Origin: Gloeocapsa sp. PCC 73106
GTDB lineage: Bacteria > Cyanobacteriota > Cyanobacteriia > Cyanobacteriales > Gloeocapsaceae
NCBI RefSeq assembly: GCF_000332035.1
Contig: NZ_ALVY01000196.1
Location: 1 to 40,412 of the forward strand
Length of the DNA: 40,412 nucleotides
Reading direction: 5' to 3'
Shown: positions 36,355 through 40,412 of the stretch, one piece after another
How the letters are laid out: each line of letters begins with the position of its first letter
How positions within the stretch are numbered: the first letter of the stretch is position 1
Notes under the pieces: model-generated
The model's input: the letters and a program-made list of their open reading frames with translations, nothing else
Told to the model about the DNA's origin: nothing
Database searches by the model: none
Translations under genes and position numbers: made by a program

Positions 36355-36708
36355 TCAATATCGAGGTACACTCGAATCAACAGCTAAACTGTAAGCGTCA
36401 ATTCCTCCTATGATGTTTTTGACATTGGTAAAGCCTTGGCTCATTAACCATTGACACATTTGCGCCGATCGCACACCATGGTGACAAATGACTAAAGTTT
36501 CTAGGGTAGGGTCAAAACGCTCTTTGATACTGGAAGACCACTCGGAAAATGACGAGAGAGATAATACACTAAAACCAGGAAGGTGAGCGATCGCCACTTC
36601 AGAAGGTTCTCTAACATCAATTAACTGTACTGCTCCATTATTTTGCTCCAATAACACCGCGAGAGCTTCTACACCGATCTGAGGCAGGGGTTGAAAGGAA
36701 AAAGACAT
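36355..36708 (-). CDS. Rhodanese-like domain protein
   Basis: A 117-residue single-domain rhodanese. The active-site loop begins at C75 in VICHHGVRS; preceding LIDVREPSE is the usual core motif. It probably handles persulfide sulfur transfer in the cytoplasm, though substrate is unknown. It lies upstream of hrcA with 84 nt between and is divergent from the DUF3352 gene with 44 nt between. Confidence 0.9.
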   Translation of the reverse strand: MSFSFQPLPQIGVEALAVLLEQNNGAVQLIDVREPSEVAIAHLPGFSVLSLSSFSEWSSSIKERFDPTLETLVICHHGVRSAQMCQWLMSQGFTNVKNIIGGIDAYSLAVDSSVPRY

Positions 36709-36752
36709 AGAATCAAAGGTAAACTAGAATTTATTTATTAGGATTAGTCTAG

Positions 36753-38426
36753 ATGAAACTGCGTTCTCTGATTGTAACTTTAGCAGTAGGCGTCATTGCA
36801 TTGCTCCTAATCGCCGTAATTAGTTTTAGTTGGATTGTCAATCAAAGCGCTCTTAAGCTCTTAGCAGGAGGGGTGGATGCTCAACCAACAGGGGCCATGT
36901 TTGTACCACAGCAAGCTCCAGTCATGTTATCTTTGTTGGTCAATCCGGAGCGTTTAGAAAGTTTGAGACAATTGACCGCGCCTTTGGGAAAGCGTCGTCA
37001 AGGTAAACAAGAGCTAAATCAACTTAAACAAGGCTTACTGGGTAATTTGGGACTTAATTATGACCAAGATGTTAAAGATTGGTTAGGAGAGGAAATTACT
37101 CTGGCTATTACATCCTTGGATTTTGACCGAGACTCAGAGAATGGTCTTCAACCAGGTTATTTATTGGTAGCGACGAGCAAAGATCCCGAACAAGCGCGTC
37201 AATTTTTGCAAGCTTCCTACTCGAAAAGGGCTTTATCGGGTACTTCTGATTTAGTTTTCGAGCAGTACAAAGGCATCAATATTATCTACCAAAGACCAAA
37301 AATAGCCCTGGAGGAGAATAATATTGCTGCGAGTGCGGTAGTGGGAGAATACGTCTTGTTTGCTAATCATCCTAAAGTACTTAAGGATGCTCTCAATAAT
37401 GTTCAAGCTAAGGAACTGAGTTTACAGAATAATCCTAGTTATCAACAGGCTTTAAATTCTTTAGTAGATCCGAGAATTGGTGTTATCTATCTCAATCTTC
37501 CCGCGGTATCGGCTTGGGTGAGTAAAACATCTTTTTCGGAAACAGCAGCTATAGATCAGTTAGTAACCGCAGCTATTGGGATAAAACCTCAGGGATTAGT
37601 TGCTCAAACCGCTGTACTAGGATTAACAGAAGCTTCAACGGATAATCTACTGAGTAAACCTGTGGACGCTCTAAATTATGTTCCTTCTGAGAGTGTGATA
37701 GCGATAGCCGGTCAAGATTTAAATCAATTTTGGTCTACCCTGACCGAAACTGAGGGTAATACTTTTACTCCTGCTTTAAAGCCTATTTTGGAAAATTTGG
37801 TAGCTAGCGTCAAACAGATTGATTTACCTCAAGATATTTTTAGTTGGGTACAGGGAGAGTACGCCTTAGCTTTGATTCCTTTACCGGGAAAACGCAGTAA
37901 TGACTGGATTTTTGTCGCTGAAAAGGTAGCTGAAGCTAATCTTGAACAAGCGATTCAACATCTAGACGAACTGGCGATCGCTCAAGGTAATAGCGTTAGT
38001 ACTATTCCTCTATTTGAACGTACTACTACGGTTTGGTCCCAATTAAGTCAAAGCAATCCCACCAAGACGGGTTCTTTTCGTTTGGACGCTCAGGTTAGAG
38101 GAGTACACACTAGTATCGGCAACTATGTTGTCTTTAGTTCTTCTCTAGAAGCTCTCGCTAAAGCTTTATCAGCTCCAGAAAACCCTCTGATCAAGAGTGA
38201 AACTTGGTTGAATAGCGTTAGTTTACTCCCGAATGATAACGAGGGTTATGTTTACTTAAATTGGCAAGAAGGTCAACAAACTCTGAAAAAACAGTTTCCT
38301 CTGGTGCGAGTAGTAGAGTTGTCCGCTCGACCCTTGTTTGAACATTTGCGATCGCTTACCCTGACTAGTTTGGGTACAGAAGATGGCGTCAAACACGCTA
38401 CCATCTTATTCGATTTGCTCAACTAG
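36753..38426 (+). CDS. DUF3352 family membrane-anchored protein
   Basis: A 557-residue protein with one N-terminal hydrophobic anchor (residues 5-29) and a large extracytoplasmic domain of two related halves. Characteristic stretches are MFVPQQAPVMLSLLVNPERL and VKDWLGEEITLAI near the start, and IFSWVQGEYALALIP in the second half. The family is common in cyanobacteria and lacks a known activity. It ends in a good terminator. Confidence 0.85.
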   Translation: MKLRSLIVTLAVGVIALLLIAVISFSWIVNQSALKLLAGGVDAQPTGAMFVPQQAPVMLSLLVNPERLESLRQLTAPLGKRRQGKQELNQLKQGLLGNLGLNYDQDVKDWLGEEITLAITSLDFDRDSENGLQPGYLLVATSKDPEQARQFLQASYSKRALSGTSDLVFEQYKGINIIYQRPKIALEENNIAASAVVGEYVLFANHPKVLKDALNNVQAKELSLQNNPSYQQALNSLVDPRIGVIYLNLPAVSAWVSKTSFSETAAIDQLVTAAIGIKPQGLVAQTAVLGLTEASTDNLLSKPVDALNYVPSESVIAIAGQDLNQFWSTLTETEGNTFTPALKPILENLVASVKQIDLPQDIFSWVQGEYALALIPLPGKRSNDWIFVAEKVAEANLEQAIQHLDELAIAQGNSVSTIPLFERTTTVWSQLSQSNPTKTGSFRLDAQVRGVHTSIGNYVVFSSSLEALAKALSAPENPLIKSETWLNSVSLLPNDNEGYVYLNWQEGQQTLKKQFPLVRVVELSARPLFEHLRSLTLTSLGTEDGVKHATILFDLLN

Positions 38427-38441
38427 ATCACTCAATTACTA

Positions 38442-38473
38442 AAGGGGGATTCCCCATATTCCCTCTTTTTTTT
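38442..38473 (+). terminator. Rho-independent terminator after the DUF3352 gene
   Basis: AGGGGGA pairs with TCCCTCT with one wobble across a 10-nt loop, followed by a run of 8 T (38466-38473). It lies 15 nt past the stop on the plus strand. The T-run reaches the end of the methyltransferase gene on the other strand. Confidence 0.7.
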
Positions 38474-39395
38474 ACTGGCATTTTTTTATCCAAAAACTAC
38501 CAGGTATAAAATCAGGATTTTCAGCAAAAACAGCAGGAAAATGTGAAGCGAGTTTTTCCTTTTGATAGAACTTTAAAGCGGCTCCTGACCAAAGAACTTG
38601 ATAAGAATTATTAAAAGCTAAAAAAGCTTGCAATAGGTATTGCTCAGCCCAAAACATATATCTTTCTTTAACCATTTCTCGAGGATAAGGCAATGGTAAA
38701 AAGATATCATGAATGTGTATAATAACCCCTTTCTTTAGTCTTGGTAAAATTTCAAGAAACTCATATAAGACATCGTTCCCTATTTTTACGGTATGACTCG
38801 AATCAATAAAAAGTATATCATTTTCTTCGAGATCTTCAAATAAGGATAAAGGCAGGTCTTCTACTTTTTCTTGTATCAGTTTATGTTCACCCACTAAGTA
38901 ATCTTTGAGATAGGCTTGAGGGTATGGTTCTATAGCGATAACTTTACCATATTGATTAGTCATTTCTCCAACTTTGTTTAAAGCCGTAATTGATAACAAA
39001 GTAGAAGAACCTGAACCTATTTCTATTATTTTTTTAGGCTGAAACTTTCTAATCATAGAGTAGAGAATGTGAGCATCAACCCCAGCAAAGAAAAGAGTAC
39101 TACTATACTTAGTGGAAGCATCGGGTATTTGGTTAAATTCCTGAATAAATTCTTGAAAACTTTCGAGTAATTCTATTTGACTGGGTATATTGAGATCAAT
39201 ACCTACCAATTCAGATGGCTTCTCCCACAGTTCATCGGGCAATTCTTCAGTACTAGGTACCGGTTGATAAAAATGAACCGGTGTTATATGGTATCCCTTA
39301 CTTTCGTAAAGCTTAAAAAACTGTTTGTCTGTTAGGACTCCCATGGGCAAACTGCTCACTAATTGAGCTAAAATTCCTCTGATTGCCTGTTTCAT
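38472..39395 (-). CDS. Class I SAM-dependent methyltransferase
   Basis: A 307-residue protein with a Rossmann methyltransferase core. Motif I is IIEIGSGSSTLL (about 121-132); FIDSSH with HIHD follow in a pattern like Methyltransf_24 proteins. An N-terminal region of about 100 residues precedes the core. The substrate is unknown; relatives often act on small molecules or sugars. The DNA is AT-rich and poor in HIP1 sites, as for the sulfotransferase gene. Confidence 0.75.
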   Translation of the reverse strand: MKQAIRGILAQLVSSLPMGVLTDKQFFKLYESKGYHITPVHFYQPVPSTEELPDELWEKPSELVGIDLNIPSQIELLESFQEFIQEFNQIPDASTKYSSTLFFAGVDAHILYSMIRKFQPKKIIEIGSGSSTLLSITALNKVGEMTNQYGKVIAIEPYPQAYLKDYLVGEHKLIQEKVEDLPLSLFEDLEENDILFIDSSHTVKIGNDVLYEFLEILPRLKKGVIIHIHDIFLPLPYPREMVKERYMFWAEQYLLQAFLAFNNSYQVLWSGAALKFYQKEKLASHFPAVFAENPDFIPGSFWIKKCQ

Positions 39396-39898
39396 CGTTT
39401 TACCCTCTCCTTTATGAAGTATATAAGGTTTCTTGATAATTTAATCTAATCATAGCTTTTAATATTGTATTTGGTGGTCAACTTTATAAAAATATCATCT
39501 ACTACTTCGAATTCCCAAGATTGACCGAGCGATACAACTTAGGTAGCATTAAGCGGTATTTTTACAACCTTTTCAGAGCAAGGGTTACAGAAATACATTT
39601 AAAAAACAGTTTTGCGATCGCCTCACCTGGTTGGCACTTCCAGACTTGAAGTGGCTCTTTAACAGGGGTACAAAAACCGGCTAGTTTAACTATGGACGAA
39701 AATAAAAGCGCGATCGCCACGTTTACTAGAACTTTCACCGTCAACTGGAGCGTTAATTCTTGATAATCTTTATTTGGTAAAGGTTCTACCTATCCCTACA
39801 CCCAACCTCAACCAGTAACTTTTGCCAAAGATGCAAGATCTGATATCAAATAGAAGAAAAAATGCTAAAATTAATAGGGTAGTTTTATTTAATGTAAT
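39396..39898. other. 503-bp gap with a weak, possibly decayed reading frame
   Basis: Most of the region is AT-rich and non-coding. On the minus strand an open stretch of about 76 codons (39789 to 39562) contains a protein-like start, VEPLPNKDYQELTLQLTVKV, and a hydrophobic segment NVAIALLFSSIV, then a less convincing Cys-containing part. It has no ATG and may be a decayed small membrane-protein gene. Two HIP1 sites are inside. The remainder holds the likely promoters of its neighbours, none clear. Confidence 0.4.
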
Positions 39899-40399
39899 AT
39901 GATGTCGGGAAAAATTAAGATAGAAATTACTGAATCAGAAACATTTTTGCTAGAGTTGCTGAAATCAGAAAAAAATGCCAAAAACCAGGCAAAGTTACAA
40001 GTGTTATACTGGCTAAAAACTAGACAAGTTGAGAGTGGAGGCCATTTAGCAGGATTGTCAGGACATCACCAAACCACAATATCAAGATGGTTAACTAAAT
40101 ATCGAAATGGCGGGCTAGAGGAACTCTTGGGAAGAAAAGAAGGTTCAGGAAAAAAAGGAATAATCTCTACGGAAGCGATCGCCTCATTAAAAGAGGAACT
40201 AAAAGATAATGAAGGATTTTCAAGTTATAAAGAGATACAAAAGTGGTTAAAATTATTTTATGAGCAGGAAATATCTTATAGTGCTATACATAAATTAGTA
40301 CGTTACAAATTAAAAGCTAAGTTAAAAGTCCCACGTCCAGTAAATATTAAACAAAAAAAGGGAGTAAAAGAGGAGTTTAAAAAAAACTTCCAGAAATAA
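39899..40399 (+). CDS. IS630-family transposase, first frame (orfA)
   Basis: The N-terminal DNA-binding portion of an IS630-type transposase: helix-turn-helix (HLAGLSGHHQTTISRWLTKY, residues 49-68), then a second winged helix-like section (FSSYKEIQKWLKLFYEQEIS). The catalytic DDE domain is expected in the next frame past the window edge. The frame ends at 40399 just after an A8 tract, where slippage by -1 would continue as FKKKLPEIIKKK. Confidence 0.85.
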   Translation: MMSGKIKIEITESETFLLELLKSEKNAKNQAKLQVLYWLKTRQVESGGHLAGLSGHHQTTISRWLTKYRNGGLEELLGRKEGSGKKGIISTEAIASLKEELKDNEGFSSYKEIQKWLKLFYEQEISYSAIHKLVRYKLKAKLKVPRPVNIKQKKGVKEEFKKNFQK

Positions 40400-40412
40400 T
40401 CAAAAAAAAATT
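39899..40412 (+). mobile_element. Insertion sequence of IS630/Tc1 superfamily, truncated by window edge
   Basis: The transposase start and the A8 (40379-40386) slippery tract identify the element. The right end lies outside the window. I could not identify the left terminal inverted repeat with confidence; a TA target near 39840-39890 would be expected. The region to its left is poorly coding, which suits an insertion hotspot. Confidence 0.7.

Overview
The window is cyanobacterial chromosome. The evidence is a Psb28 photosystem II factor, a CpcT/CpeT-fold protein, several families largely confined to cyanobacteria (DUF1816, DUF1825, DUF3038, DUF4335, DUF3352), a cyanobacterial-type Hfq, and many copies of the HIP1 palindrome GCGATCGC. 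I cannot name the species. Most genes are ordinary core or near-core genes. No tRNA, rRNA or CRISPR array is visible.

Layout. 1-600: the 3' end of a GrpE-like protein and a small repeat element. 625-5025: lipA facing away from psb28, then an NAD-dependent epimerase, a sulfotransferase and purB. 5022-7290: radC and chrA enclosed by a nearly perfect 46-nt inverted repeat. 7291-7884: a patch of debris holding the last two domains of a group II intron and a 5'-truncated VapC/PIN toxin gene. 7885-12343: a two-gene RND efflux pump. 12319-16736: a tightly coupled minus-strand operon dapF-rfbC-rfbD-rfbA-rfbB for diaminopimelate and dTDP-rhamnose. 16759-18372: hfq, an M23 peptidase and comFB, starting only 22 nt from dapF on the other strand. 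18374-24899: envelope, translation and small cyanobacterial genes (TM2-SHOCT, DUF1825, class A PBP, rlmB, DUF1816, a molybdopterin oxidoreductase, rpmF, a Pmp3-like peptide, a PhzF-like protein). 24860-27432: a redox block of glutathione reductase, peroxiredoxin and PerR-type regulator, with a palindrome inside the peroxiredoxin promoter. 27440-32258: a transglutaminase-like protein, a membrane protein overlapping a CpcT-like secreted protein, a DUF3038-DUF4335-NADAR operon and a Ca2+/H+ exchanger. 32313-38426: gyrA-like topoisomerase, a lone receiver, hrcA, rhodanese and DUF3352. 38472-40412: a methyltransferase, a poorly coding gap and the start of an IS630-type insertion sequence cut by the window edge.

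Many convergent gene pairs overlap or abut, by 25, 35, 40 and 116 nt or with gaps of 1-6 nt, so the genome is compact there. The purB/radC junction is different because a repeat arm fills it. I do not see a convincing new multi-gene system. The best leads are the radC-chrA inverted-repeat unit with adjoining mobile-element debris, the secreted CpcT-like protein overlapping a membrane-protein gene by 116 nt, the hfq-M23-comFB string, the NADAR gene inside a cyanobacterial operon, and the GrpE-like protein at the left edge.
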